Shown here: piece by piece, positions 1-10,063 of the stretch
Layout of the letters: every line of letters starts with the position of its first letter
Position numbering within the stretch: position 1 is the stretch's first letter
Assembly (NCBI GenBank): GCA_003990745.1
Contig: RBNI01000837.1
Coordinates: forward strand, 1 to 26,525
Direction of reading: 5' to 3'
Length of the DNA: 26,525 bases
Source of the DNA: Jimgerdemannia flammicorona
Lineage: Eukaryota; Mucoromycota; Endogonomycetes; Endogonales; Endogonaceae
Made by a program: the position numbers and the translations under genes
Notes under the pieces: generated by a model
Told to the model about the DNA's origin: nothing
Database searches by the model: none
What the model saw: the letters and a program-made list of their open reading frames with translations, nothing else

Positions 1-3000
1 AAAAAAGGACAGGGAGATGGACTGGTGGTGGCCTCTGCCTACCTCCCAGCAGTTGGCAGAGAGTAAAAGCAATGTATAGAGAATTGGCTGACATGGGAGG
101 GCTGAGAGGAGATTGGGTTGGTCATTTTGAGGGGAGATTTTAATATGGTGTATGATAGGACTCTGGATAGGTCTGATGGTGGAGTAGGTGTGTTAGTCTC
201 AGTGGGGCTGACTCAGTGGCTCCAGATTGAGATAGGTATGGGCTTGGTGGATAGTGTCTGACAGCAGCAAGGGGAAATGTCAGGGTCCTTTACTTAGTGG
301 CATTTAGTGAGTAAGAGTCTGGTGGAGATGAGGATTGATTGGATTCTGGTGGCCAAAGGTTGTAGATACTGTGGGAGTATGGTGGTGCTCTTGGTCAGAT
401 CATTGGGTAGTAGAGGTGAGTGGCAGATTTCAGGTAGTCAGTGGGGGTAAGGATCACTGGTAACTCAATGTTGCACTCCTCTGAAGGCAGGCAGAGCAGG
501 AAAACTTTGTAGAGATAGCAAAGCAGGAGGTGGTATGGTGGAAGGAGAAAGGACAGCAGATAATCAGTGGTGGGGTAAATTCAAACATTTGGCTGGTACT
601 TATTGGTGGGATGTAGAGGAGGTTGCTGGGAGAGAGCAAAAGGATAAGAAGAGAAGAGTGGAGCAAGGGCTGCAATGGTTGTTGAGGTTGATGGAAAGGG
701 GGAATCTGCTAGGAGAAAGGTGCTCCCAATTGGCTGCAGAGGTGGCTGAGTTGCAGCTGGATCTTAAGGTAGCTGAGAATAGAGTAATTGATGGCCTGCT
801 GGTAAGGCTGTGGGCTAGGCAGTTAGAGGAAGGGGAGCAGCCTATAAAGTATCTATCAGACATCTTGAAGGCCAGAAAGGTGTGGCATAGCTGGGCTTCA
901 GTATTGCATGAGGATGGTGCTGAGGTCACAGGAATTACAGAAATGCTGGGCAAGATTTCTGGGCAATAGCAGGATCTCTAGCAAGATGAAGGAGGGCCAG
1001 TAGAGAGTGGGGTGATGCAGGAGGATAATGACAATTTGGTGGAAAGTTGGCCAGTAGTAGTGTAACCTGAACTGGATGGGGCAGTAATGGGCAGGGTGGC
1101 CCTGGAAGAGGTGTTAGAGGTATTGGGGAAAGTGTAGGCAGGTTCATCTCTAGGGGAGGATGGGTTGCTGTGGAAATTCTGGAAGGAGTTCCAGAATGAG
1201 TTTGGTGACTAGCTAGTAGAAATGGTGAACTTTTTCTTGAAGGAAGAAAGCTGGATAGGCAATGGCTCTATAGGGCTAGTCTCTTTACTGTATATATAAA
1301 GAGAAGAGGAATTGGCAGATGTGATAGAATTGGTGGCTAATCATGTTACTAAATGTGGACAGGAAACTAGTATCCAAGATCCTGGCTAAGAGGATGCAGC
1401 AGTAGATTGGCAGACTGATGGGAGAGGATCAAAGTGGCTTTGTCAAAGGGAGACAGATTAGAGACAGTACAGCTTGGGTACAGAATGTCTTGGAGGGCTA
1501 TAGGAGTTAGTGAGTAGATAGATAGATGATCTTCTTGAATCAGAAGAAGGCATATGATAGAGTGTAGTGGAACTACCTTAAGGCAGTACTGCAGAAAGCA
1601 GGATTCTGTTCTGAAGAGATAAGAAAGTTGATGGAGCTGGTGTGAGATTACCAAGCAGTAGTACTGATGAATGGATGGAGTGATCCAGAGTTTGCCTTAG
1701 AGAGAGGTGTACCACAGGGTGACCTGCTCTCTCCCCTCCTCTATATTCTTTCCTTGGAGCCTTTGTTGGTCTGGCTGAAGGGGCAGCTAACTGGATTGCA
1801 GATGGGAGATGTGGTCTGGAAGCTGGGGGCCTTTGCTGATGATATGGTAGTAGGGCTGGGCTGCATAGAGGATGTAGAATGCCTACAAGAAGAGGTGAGA
1901 GAGTATGAGAGGCTGGCAGATGTAGAATTGAACTGAGACAAGTATGAAACTATGGAGCTTGGTGCTGGCTTGAGAAAGAATGGTATATTTGAAAAGACAG
2001 TGACTATAGAGAATGCTGTCCAATATTTAGGCATCTGGTTTTCAGTATATAAGACAGTACTGCTAAAGGAGTAGTGGTGTGGTATGATATGGAAGTGGGA
2101 AGGAGCACTATCAGGTTGGTCAGAGAGGTGCTTCTCCTTAGTGGGAAGAGTAATGGTCTTGAATGTATATTGGCTACTGAAGTTATAGAATTTGGGGTAT
2201 TATCTGGACTTTCTAGATTGAGTGGTAGAGAAGCTGAAGAAGGTGATAAAGAGATGGCTATAGTAGAGAGGGTGGCCATAAATTGGTTGGGAGATAGTGG
2301 TTTCAAGGAAAGCTAATGAGGGTCTGGGATTGGTGGACTTTTGGAGGCAGTTGAAGGTTCTCTGGGGTTGGTGGGGGTATCAGTTAGTGGAATTGAGGGA
2401 GAAAGACTGGGGCAGACTGGCTATGGACAATTGAGAGGTTAGGTTCTGCCTCTATACTGAGGTCTGGAAGGATATACAAGGGCTACTTCAGGTTGGAAGG
2501 GTCAGTTAATTGTGGTTCAAAGGGTTCTGGTGGGATATTGTAGAGGCCTGGTTGGTTATAGGGTTGATAGGACCAGAAATAGAGGAGGATGAGGATCTAG
2601 AGCAGTAATGGTAGCAGTTGGAGAACCTTTGCATTGGTGGGCACCAATTGGTGGAGTACTCTCTGATAGAGACAATAGAGTGGATCAGGTCTGGTCCTCT
2701 TAAAAGGTGGCTGGTGGGCTGGAAGAAGGCTGGGTTTGGGGAGAGCTGGGATTGAGGGAAGATCTGGAGCTGAGGGGATTCCTTGCTTAAGGTTGTGCTA
2801 TCTAAGTACTGGATAGTATGGTGGAGATTCCTGAGGAGGAATGTGATGCTAGGCTATAGGACAGGATGGATGGAAGTAAATGATGGTAGAGATTGTAAGT
2901 AGTGCAGTAAGGTGGATGAAGGAGTGGTGCGGTCACCAGAGCATATCCTGGCATATCCAGAGATAGAAGAGTACTGACAGATATTAGAAGGATATTGGGG

Positions 3001-3300
3001 CCTAAAGGATAGGAGGCTGGGGGAACCCACTGGTCTGGTAGTCAAGTGGTGGCTGGTGGGAGTCCCCAGAGATGTTTGGGGTGAGCTGGGCTGAGTTCTT
3101 GGAGTTTGGGTTCTGATGGCAATATATTGACAATGGGTGTTTAAGTGGGAGTCTTGGATGAGAATAGGGGAGTTGGTTGAAAGGTAGTGATGGCTCCTTC
3201 AGGAGGTAGTGCAAGGATGGTGGTTTCAGGAGAAGTGGTGACAGTTGGGGGTCTTGAGGAGGATACAGGACATTGTACAGAAGAGTCATGGTAATTTAGT
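1..3300 (+). pseudogene. LINE ORF2 remnant (endonuclease C-part, reverse transcriptase, zinc region)
   Basis: The intact protein would nick target DNA and reverse-transcribe the element RNA. Visible parts are an endonuclease GDFN motif near 133-144 and SDH near 395-403; a charged linker with an open stretch at 535-969; a GEDG RT motif near 1151-1170; GFVKGRQIRD near 1432-1464; FLNQKKAYD near 1531-1560; GVPQGDLLSP near 1705-1740; and the FADD catalytic box at 1842-1853. In FLNQKKAYD the first catalytic Asp, present as FLDQEKAYD in copy 4, is Asn. A C-terminal cysteine/histidine zinc region is recognisable near 2890-2960, but one cysteine position reads Tyr. There are many TAG/TGA stops and several frameshifts, so it cannot be functional. 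The TAG stops often stand where copy 4 has TGG or CAG. Confidence 0.88.
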
Positions 3301-3409
3301 ACTAGATAACTGAAGAGTTAGATGGAAGGAAGAAGTTGGCTAAGAAGTCTTTCTCTATATATATCTTAGTAGCAGTTGGAGGGTCTCATTATTATATTAG
3401 ATTCTAAGT

Positions 3410-3430
3410 AATAAAGGAGTCCAAGGGATA

Positions 3431-3474
<44 letters not shown>
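3410..3474 (+). other. LINE copy 1 polyadenylation signal and A-tail
   Basis: AATAAA at 3410-3415 is followed by 42 uninterrupted A from 3433 to 3474. The tail marks the 3' end of the insertion and fixes its orientation. The surrounding coding sequence is badly decayed while the A-run is pure, which suggests maintenance or expansion by replication slippage. Confidence 0.9.
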
Positions 3475-3476
<2 letters not shown>

Positions 3477-3890
3477 AAGGTTCTGATAGAAATATGATGG
3501 TATCTATCAGATACAATTCACTCAGCAGCTACTTCTCTTGCTGCAGGAGGTATGATATAGTCTAGAAATTTGCAACAGTAGATTCTTACATCCTAGTAGT
3601 TTTAGGGTAGTTACAGAGAAGTGTGTATAATCTATAGCAGTTGACTATATTTCTAAGACCTGGGTGGAAGTTTCTAAAGACCTCATATTGATCTTTATAT
3701 ATCTGGTTAATTACTAGCTAATGAATTTCTGGGTCAGTAGTATTCTGATATTATCTGGTCTTAATGACAATGACTTATCTGGCTCTGGTTTGGTGGTTTG
3801 TTCCTAGAGAATCATAGCTTCTGTTTAAGGTTAGTCTTATTTCAACTTCTCAGAAGTATGTTCTTGATATCTTCTTAGCTTAGTAATTCT
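3475..3890 (-). pseudogene. Possible gag scrap of a minus-strand Gypsy relic
   Basis: There is no gene on the plus strand here. Read on the minus strand, downstream of a primer-binding-site-like sequence, one frame stays mostly open over about 3480-3720, interrupted by a few TAG/TAA codons of the kind deamination makes. Position right after the PBS suggests gag. I see no diagnostic gag motif, so this rests on context only. The A-tail of LINE copy 1 abuts it, which is consistent with that LINE having inserted into this older element. Confidence 0.3.
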
Positions 3891-3903
3891 ACTGCTACCA
3901 AGT

Positions 3904-4610
3904 TATAATAACTTTTATTTCTACCCTTCTCTTATCTTTTAGATAATTAGAGAAACAAGGTATTACTTAGGAACTTAGTATACAATATATACTAAGAAGT
4001 CTTCAGTATGAGGAAGCACTTGCTTGAAAGTAGTTATATATAGTAGCAGTGCTCTTCTTATTAACTATAGTTATAAGAAACTTGTTCTTTGCTATACACA
4101 CACTGAATTTACCTTAAAATTCAGATTCAATAAGTTCATTTACTTAAGTTATTGTGATTTATATTCTGGTCTCAGTTCTGATAGAAGTTAGCTAGACTTC
4201 TGAAGTTTAGTCAGAAATACTAGAGTCACTTAGGTGTTATTACTAAGACTCAGAAGAATATATATGTATGGAGGTAGATATGATTCTTATATTAAGGACT
4301 GAACTAAAACTATCTTTATTTCAGATAGAAACTGGGGGGTATTTATATAAGTTGGTTCATAATTTCTGATAAAGTATAAGTAATTAATTTGGTAACTATG
4401 GTAAGATTTATAATCATGACCTTTGTCAGGTAGTTTGTGATCAGGAATACTTTGTGATAAGGACCTTTATAGTTAGGCAATGATCAGTTGCTGCAGCACA
4501 GGTTGTTATGGTGCTGATTGCTGAGGATTAGCTGAATATTATTTATTTGTATCATTTATATCATTCATTAAGTTTGTCATTCCTATATCATAATATAGAT
4601 AAGAGTATTC
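3904..4610 (-). mobile_element. Degenerate minus-strand Gypsy LTR
   Basis: Two 13-mers are shared, in the same order and at similar spacing, with the intact Gypsy element of this window. AACTTGGTAGCAG is the reverse complement of 3892-3904 and is also found at the LTR/PBS junction 13984-13996. TATAAATACCCCC is the reverse complement of 4335-4347 and is the TATA box at 13488-13500. The TATA-to-PBS distance is about 440 here and about 496 in the intact copy. The stretch is AT-rich, has no CG and no open frame. The outer (right) boundary is a guess; a TG start on the minus strand could lie anywhere from about 4600 to 4634. Confidence 0.5.
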
Positions 4611-4940
4611 TGTTATAATGGGTATTCTGTCACACTGTTATATAAATAGTTGCACAATTACTATAAAGTTAAAATAAATATTTGACTTATAATTAATTAG
4701 TTAATTTAAGGTCAACATCTTAGTGACTGGCCTCTGATTTAAGGCAACAAGATATAGTATTTTAATATTTAAGGCTACTATCATAGTAACTGACCTCTGC
4801 TACTGATCTCTGATTTAAGGCTACAATTCAATCTTATAGATCTTGAGCTATATAAATCACTTTTGTCTATATTGTAAACTAGCTAAGAGCTATTTATAAT
4901 CAGTGTCAGTCTTTCTTCTTAATATATCTCACATTATACA
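4611..4940 (+). mobile_element. Candidate solo LTR, 330 bp
   Basis: The stretch begins TGTTATAAT and ends ATTATACA, which are near-perfect inverted ends with TG...CA termini. It contains a TATATAAAT box at 4849-4857. An internal imperfect repeat with units starting ATTTAAGG lies at about 4705-4830. Size and layout suit a small Copia-type LTR. Flanking 5-mers (TATTC and AATAT) do not match, so no target duplication supports it. It could equally be part of the neighbouring relic. Confidence 0.33.
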
Positions 4941-5010
4941 AATATATATCACCTACTTTTATACTGTTCTTTGGAGAAATATCTTAAGAACATATTCTCA
5001 AATTAGAGAT

Positions 5011-6965
5011 CTACAGAGTGTACTGAGCAGGGTGGCTCCAGTGCATTCAGCTGGTAGTATGTGGGGAGGGGTCAGGGAGCAGGTTTGGGGATGCCAAGCA
5101 CTTTATCAGGAGGAAGAGAGAGCAGCATTGGAGGAGGAGGAGGTGCAGGACAGTCAGGGAGAAAACAGTTGATCTTTGCTGATAAGGTTAAGATGGAAGC
5201 TTAGGCAACAGGACTGGATGGATGGCTGGAGCTAGAGAAGAGAAAGGCAGATACTAAAGGAAATGGGAGAACTCCTCTGGGGGACCAGAGTAGGGGAGCT
5301 AGTAGTGTAGTGGCTGAAGAGATGACTGCTGATGGAGTGTGATGGGTAATCTGGAAAAAAATCTAGATAGAACTGCTGATAGTGAACTGAGCTGAGAAAG
5401 GACATGAGGTTTAGTGACCTTGCTGATGGTATAATAGGCCTAGTAGTGGCTCTATTACTCAAGAAGTCAATCTCAGAGTTTGCAGTTACTTTGTGCTTCT
5501 GGAGCTTAGCAGTAATAGTGAAAATGGTCTTGGGGCTGATTGCTAAGCAGATGAATAGTGCAGTATCCATAAAGTTCCTGAGGGGTCTGGAAGGGGTAGA
5601 GGTGGGCTTTGAGGAGGCTGGGCTATTGGAGGATATGCTGAAGGCTAGATTGACTGTTGGAGAGGTGTGTGTCCTGATGATGTACTGCTTGAGGTGGGAT
5701 TCCAGGGTGGTGCAACTTCTAGTGAAAGGGGTTTCTATGGTAACTACTGTGGAGATGAGGAGGAGAGTTGAGAAAGTTATAATCAAGTATGGAGTGGTGG
5801 TTGATGTCAGGTTTAGGGTCTGAGAAGAGACTTCCTTCAGGACAAGAGATGTTGAATTCAGATTTAGTTAACAGAGAGAGAGGCTACAGGGAAGGCTCAT
5901 GATTGGCCTTCAGTGATGGTATAGAGAGCCTTCATATACAAGATGACAAGGGTGAAGGGGAGTGAGGAGGAGGAAGAGGACTTATTGGAGGTACTGGAGG
6001 AGCTGAGTAGTGTAGTGTAGCAGAGGGTGAAGGCTTAGAAGGCATATATGGAGTCAATGCATTTGGAGATTATTGATGAGAGGTGCATTCACATTGATAA
6101 GGAGTTATGAAAGAGGTCCCAAGGATGTAAGAGGCAGAGGGAGTTGCTGGAAAATCTAAAGAAAAAGACAAAGAGGGTTGCTAGTAGTATTGAGGATACT
6201 GAAGGAGTCAAAGTGAGTATCTGGGCAAGTAGAAGTGGAGGAAATGTAGAGGTGGGTCCAGAGGAGGCCAGGAAGGTGTTGAGTAAGAACTTATATGAGG
6301 ATGATATGTTCAAAGTCTGAAAGGATACTCCTCCTCTTATCAGGTAGGGTCTAGCCATGAGGGGCCAGGTGGCAGAGGATGTGCCTATATATGGTATCCA
6401 GTAGGAATACTTTGGAGTTCCTGAGGTAATGAAAGGGAGATAGGTGGTGGTGGCTGGTGAGGATGAACTGGTGGATGTCTCAGAGAAGAAGTGGAATGAG
6501 ACTGTGAGTATAGGGACAGATACCTCAATGCTGGAAGAAAGGAGGCTAGTGACTCTATGTGGAAAGGAGGTGGAAAACCTATGATAGATATGCTAGATAA
6601 TGAACAACTTGGTAGCTGAGGAGTTGGGAGAAGTGGATCTGAGGGTGCTTAGTGATGATCATTGAGCACAGATCCTATATAGAGATAGAGTGGTGGAGGT
6701 CCTAAAGGTAGAGGTACTTGTAGTTTTCTTGGAGGAGAAAGAGTATGAGGTTAATAAGACAAGGAAGGCAGAGTTGGCAGTTGCTACTAGCAAGTGGGCT
6801 GCCCTGGAGGCCTGTCTGGAGTATCATGAAGACTTTGAGGAAAAGGAGAATAGGGAGCTAGCTGAACTTCTAGTTGGATTAGAAGCAAAGAGAGTTGAAG
6901 AGAAGGAGGTGACTATGGAATACAACTTGAACATGATACAGGAGAAGATGAATGTAGAGTTGTAG
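5011..6965 (+). pseudogene. LINE ORF1 (copy 2), decayed
   Basis: This is the homologue of copy 4 ORF1 (10064 onward), presumed to be the RNA-binding protein that coats the element RNA. The initiator ATG is not visible; the equivalent of copy 4 residue 5 or so lies near 5011. The glycine-rich N-terminal stretch, the central conserved block near 5404-5823 and the Glu/Lys-rich C-terminal half near 5940-6965 are all recognisable in one main frame. Stops are scattered through it, for example in the glycine-rich part and near 6600. The last 92 codons (6690-6965) are intact, end in TAG and look like a coiled coil. They show what the copy 4 C-terminus looked like before the Gypsy insertion. There are 31 bases from this stop to the ORF2 ATG. 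Confidence 0.8.
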
Positions 6966-6996
6966 AGGATGCACATGACTCTTAACATTACTTCTT

Positions 6997-7250
6997 ATGA
7001 ATAGTATAATAAATATTTTTTCTTTGAATGTAAATGAGCTGTGGGGTTCAGTTAGACATCAAAACATTTTTACTTAGTTAAAGAGTTTAGAGGCTGATTT
7101 CTTTCTTTTGCAGGATATTAGATGTGATGATAACTTGGATAGACTAAAATAGACAATAGAATAGAGAGATGAGGTAGTTTGGAAGGGTAAGATTGGGATC
7201 CTGATCTAGAGAGATAGAGGAGAGATATAAGATACAAAGAGCTAGACACT
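6997..7250 (+). pseudogene. LINE ORF2 start, endonuclease fragment (copy 2)
   Basis: ATG at 6997 opens a frame reading MNSIINIFSLNVNE..., the same start as the ORF2 copies at 9213 and 22793. The FSLN asparagine of apurinic-like endonucleases is present, as is FFLLQD where most family members have LLQE. Several TAG codons interrupt it. It ends where LINE copy 3 inserted, so the rest of the endonuclease and all of RT are missing here and are expected beyond the right edge of the window. Confidence 0.8.
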
Positions 7251-7340
7251 ATTCTCATCACCTTTTACTGGTAACATTCAGGTGACACAAGACTCAGACA
7301 ATACTTTCTGAAACATTTTTGGTGAAAGGAGACTATCAAT

Positions 7341-9181
7341 ATAAACAGCAATGAGTATACTGGTGAGTATATCAGCCAGGGAGACAGCAGTGTCTTTGGC
7401 TGACAGCAGGTTAAGAGAAGGTAAGAAGATGGTTTGGAGATACCAGAGCCCCCTATGGTGGGCCATAGTGTTGGTGGTGGAGGGAGGGGTGGAATGAGGC
7501 AATGAGGAGGGAGGAGAATAATCTTTACTAATAAGGTCAAGATGGAGAGGATGGTATCTGGGATAGATAGTTGGCTGGGACTGGGGAAGACATTGATGGC
7601 TTCAGCCTAGAGACAGAGAGAGGCCCCAATGGGAGAGTCAGACAGTAGGAGGGGGGATGTAGAGGCTGGGAGTGTGACTGCTGATGGTGCTATAACTGGG
7701 GATCTAGAAAAAAATCCCAATGTGACAGCTATTGGCAGATCAGGGCAGGGGGAGGACACAAGGCCTAGGGACCTGGCAGATAGTATGATGGGTATAGTGT
7801 CAGCACTGTTACTCAAAAAGTCAAGGTCAGAATATGCTGTCACATTGTATTTCTGAGGCTTGGCAGTGACTGCAAGAATTATTCTGGGACTGGTGGCACA
7901 GGAGGTGAAGGGGGTGGCTTCGGTGAAGTTCTTGAAGGGGAAAGAAGAGGTTGAGGTAGGATTTGAGAGAGAGGCACTGATGTTGGAGGCTGTGGAGAAG
8001 AGGATAGTGGTGGGTGGAGTGGTGGTCTCTATGGCCAGATGTATGTGCTGAGACCCCTGAGTAGTACAGTTGATGGTATTGGACCTTCCTATGATATTGA
8101 GGGAGAGGTCCAGAGAGTTGATTGTGGAGGTGGTCAAGGAGTATGGGGAAATTGTGGACATTAGGTTCAGAGTCTGGGAGGGTACTAAACTCCAGACTAG
8201 AGATGTTGATGTCAGGGTGAGGCTGGCTGAGAGAGAGAATACAGAGAAGATGAGAGACTGGCCAGTAACTCTTAAGTGAAGACAAGTTGAATGCAAGGTC
8301 TTGTGGGTGAAAGAGATGCCAGAAGAAGAGGAGGACTTGCTGGAGGCCCTTGAGGATCTGGCAGAAGCAGTAGAGAGGAGGAGAATGGCTTGGAGAAAGT
8401 ATGAGACCAGGATAGTGGTGGAGATTGTGGATAGAAAGAGGATCAGGGTGAACAAGGTGGCCTGGGAGAAGGTGGTGCTGGATTGAGAGAGAGTGCCTGA
8501 GCTGGAGAGTACAGGCTGGCTCAGAGTATAGCACTAGGTGGATCAAGCAAGGAGAGACAGAGTAGCATAGAGGAGGATGCAGAAATGGGGGAGGAAGTAC
8601 ACCCTCAGTATAATGTCCCATGCAGGGCAGGTGGTGAGGAGGAACTCCTGGATGTTCTGGAGGAGGAGTGGGATGAGTTGGGGAGGAGGAGTGCTTTGGT
8701 GGAACCTGTGGTGGGGGTTGAAAGGGTCACCCAGGGTATTGCCAAGGTGGTGGATGAAGAGAAGTAGCTGTGGAAGACTCTGGAGAGAGTGGTGGCTGAT
8801 GAGCTGGGGGGAGAGGACCTCTGGGTTCTAAGTGATAGATACTGGAAGAAAATTCTCTGTAGTGAGGAGGTGCCAAAAAAGATTAGGAATGAGATCCTAG
8901 CAGTACTCTTGGAGTCAGAGGAGTATCAAGTTGATGATTAGAGAGAGGAGGCCCTTTGAGGGATTGTGAATAAATGGGTGACATACTTGTGGGGTTCGAG
9001 GAAGGGGTTGGAGAAGTAGTGATTGGTATACATAGATTATTAGACAGAAATAGACATTGTGAATGGGGTGGAGTGTCAGGAAATCTTGGAAGCACTGGAT
9101 GCTCAGGCTGTAGTGGAGGATGAGTTAGAGATGGAGCAGTGCTTGGAGCTGGCTGAGAATGAGATGAGTATGGAGTACTAG
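7341..9181 (+). pseudogene. LINE ORF1 (copy 3), decayed
   Basis: This is the homologue of copy 4 ORF1. The codon matching the copy 4 initiator appears to be ATA at 7341, a G-to-A loss of ATG. One frame (codons in phase with 7341) carries the protein from there to about 8276, with stops near 7401, 7498, 7609, 7854 and 8049. A glycine-rich stretch lies near 7460-7500, and the conserved block GLAVTARIILGL near 7857 corresponds to GLAVTVKIVLGL in copy 4. After about 8277 the frame changes. The acidic/basic C-terminal region (8301-8486, 8585-8767) continues to the TAG at 9179-9181. The C-terminal 200 codons are more diverged from copies 2 and 4 than the rest. Confidence 0.78.
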
Positions 9182-9212
9182 ACTGGACTCTCAATATCAA
9201 ACATTATTCAAT

Positions 9213-9971
9213 ATGAACAGTACAACTAGAATCTTTTCTTTGAACATAAATGGGTTGAGGGGCACAGCAAGGCAAAGGAATATCTTTGACTGGTTGAAGG
9301 AGCTGGATATGGATCTCTTCTTACTGCAGGATGTGCAGTATGAGGTAGATATAGATTTACAGGACTGGATAGAGAATGGGGTGAGGCAGCTGTATGGACT
9401 GAGTGGGTGGGCATTTTGATTCAAAAGGGGATGGGAGACATTGAGAATATTGGACATTGGGAGAGTAGGCTAATATGGAGAGTATAAAGGAGGTTTGGAT
9501 GAAATCTCTTAACTATTGGGTCATATTATTGCTCAGCTGAGAGCAGAGAATGTATCAATTGGATCAGGGGCTTGAAAGAGGCTGGTGTTTTGGGTGAGGT
9601 AGGGGTTGATTGTCTGGGGGGTGATTTCAATATAGTATATGATAGTGGGATAGACAGGACTGATGGTAGAAGAGGAATGGGGGACAGGAGTGGCAGGTTG
9701 GAAGATTGGATGGAGATTGAGAGGTTGAGCTCCTTGGTTGACTCAGGGCAACAGTTTTGGGGAGAGCACCAAATTTATACTCACTGGGTAGCAGGGCTGG
9801 GCTCCAGGATTAACTGGGTATTGATGGTGGATTACTGGGGAGGAAATGTCTGGGATATACTGAAGGTGGTCTGGTACCCATGGTCAGATCACTGAGGACT
9901 GATAGAGAGTGGTTGGGGGAAGTGGGGATGGGCCTAGACATTGGTGACTGAATGCTTCTTTGTTGGAGGAT
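9213..9971 (+). pseudogene. LINE ORF2 endonuclease fragment (copy 3)
   Basis: ATG at 9213 reads MNSTTRIFSLNINGLRG, the best preserved ORF2 start in the window. The apurinic-like endonuclease is complete in outline: FSLN near 9234, LFLLQD near 9318, GGDFN near 9617, then IDRTDG, YTHW, SRINWVL and WSDH near 9890. One or more frameshifts separate the part before 9420 from the part after 9572. The domain ends at about 9970, where LINE copy 4 is inserted, so no RT follows directly. The position normally occupied by the catalytic Glu (LLQE) is Asp, as in the other copies. Confidence 0.84.
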
Positions 9972-10063
9972 GGTTCTTTGTCATCTCTTTCCAGTACCAT
10001 TCAGGTTACACGACCTTTGGAGAGCACTTACAACATCGTTTTTGAAGAAAAGAGACTAACAAC

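Larger units (their letters stand above)
1..3474 (+). mobile_element. LINE copy 1, 3' portion with poly(A) tail
   Basis: This is the 3' part of a non-LTR retrotransposon of the same family as the three copies further right. It enters the window inside the ORF2 endonuclease and ends with AATAAA at 3410-3415 and 42 A at 3433-3474. It matches copy 4 (22793-26525) in domain order: endonuclease, reverse transcriptase, C-terminal zinc region, then a tail resembling the copy 4 tail at 26481-26515. Only one CG dinucleotide (2930) remains, so it looks old and heavily deaminated. The element start and its left target duplication lie outside the window. Confidence 0.88.
4945..7250 (+). mobile_element. 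LINE copy 2, 5' part, interrupted by copy 3
   Basis: The 5' leader aligns with that of copy 4: CTTTGGAGA near 4970 matches the same string near 10014, followed by similar sequence into ORF1. The copy contains ORF1 and the first quarter of ORF2. Similarity to the copy 4 endonuclease stops near 7250, exactly where the leader of copy 3 starts. That is the pattern of an insertion, not of ordinary 5' truncation. No CG dinucleotide was seen in this element. Start and end are approximate to about 10-20 bases. Confidence 0.8.
7251..9971 (+). mobile_element. LINE copy 3, 5' part, interrupted by copy 4
   Basis: The leader (TCATCACCTTTTACTGG near 7257) aligns with the copy 4 leader (TCATCTCTTTCCAGT near 9981). 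ORF1, a 31-base spacer and the endonuclease part of ORF2 follow. Similarity to copy 4 ORF2 runs to about 9970, just past the endonuclease domain, and then the copy 4 leader begins. Only two CG dinucleotides (7921, 8997) remain in about 2.7 kb. Boundaries are approximate. Confidence 0.82.

Noticed and set aside
4903..5172. Open frame starting with an apparently hydrophobic N-terminus (possible signal peptide)
   Set aside because: The frame starts in LTR/leader sequence. The LINE ORF1 homology in this stretch is in a different phase, with GGSSAFSW matching GGPSAFDW of copy 4.
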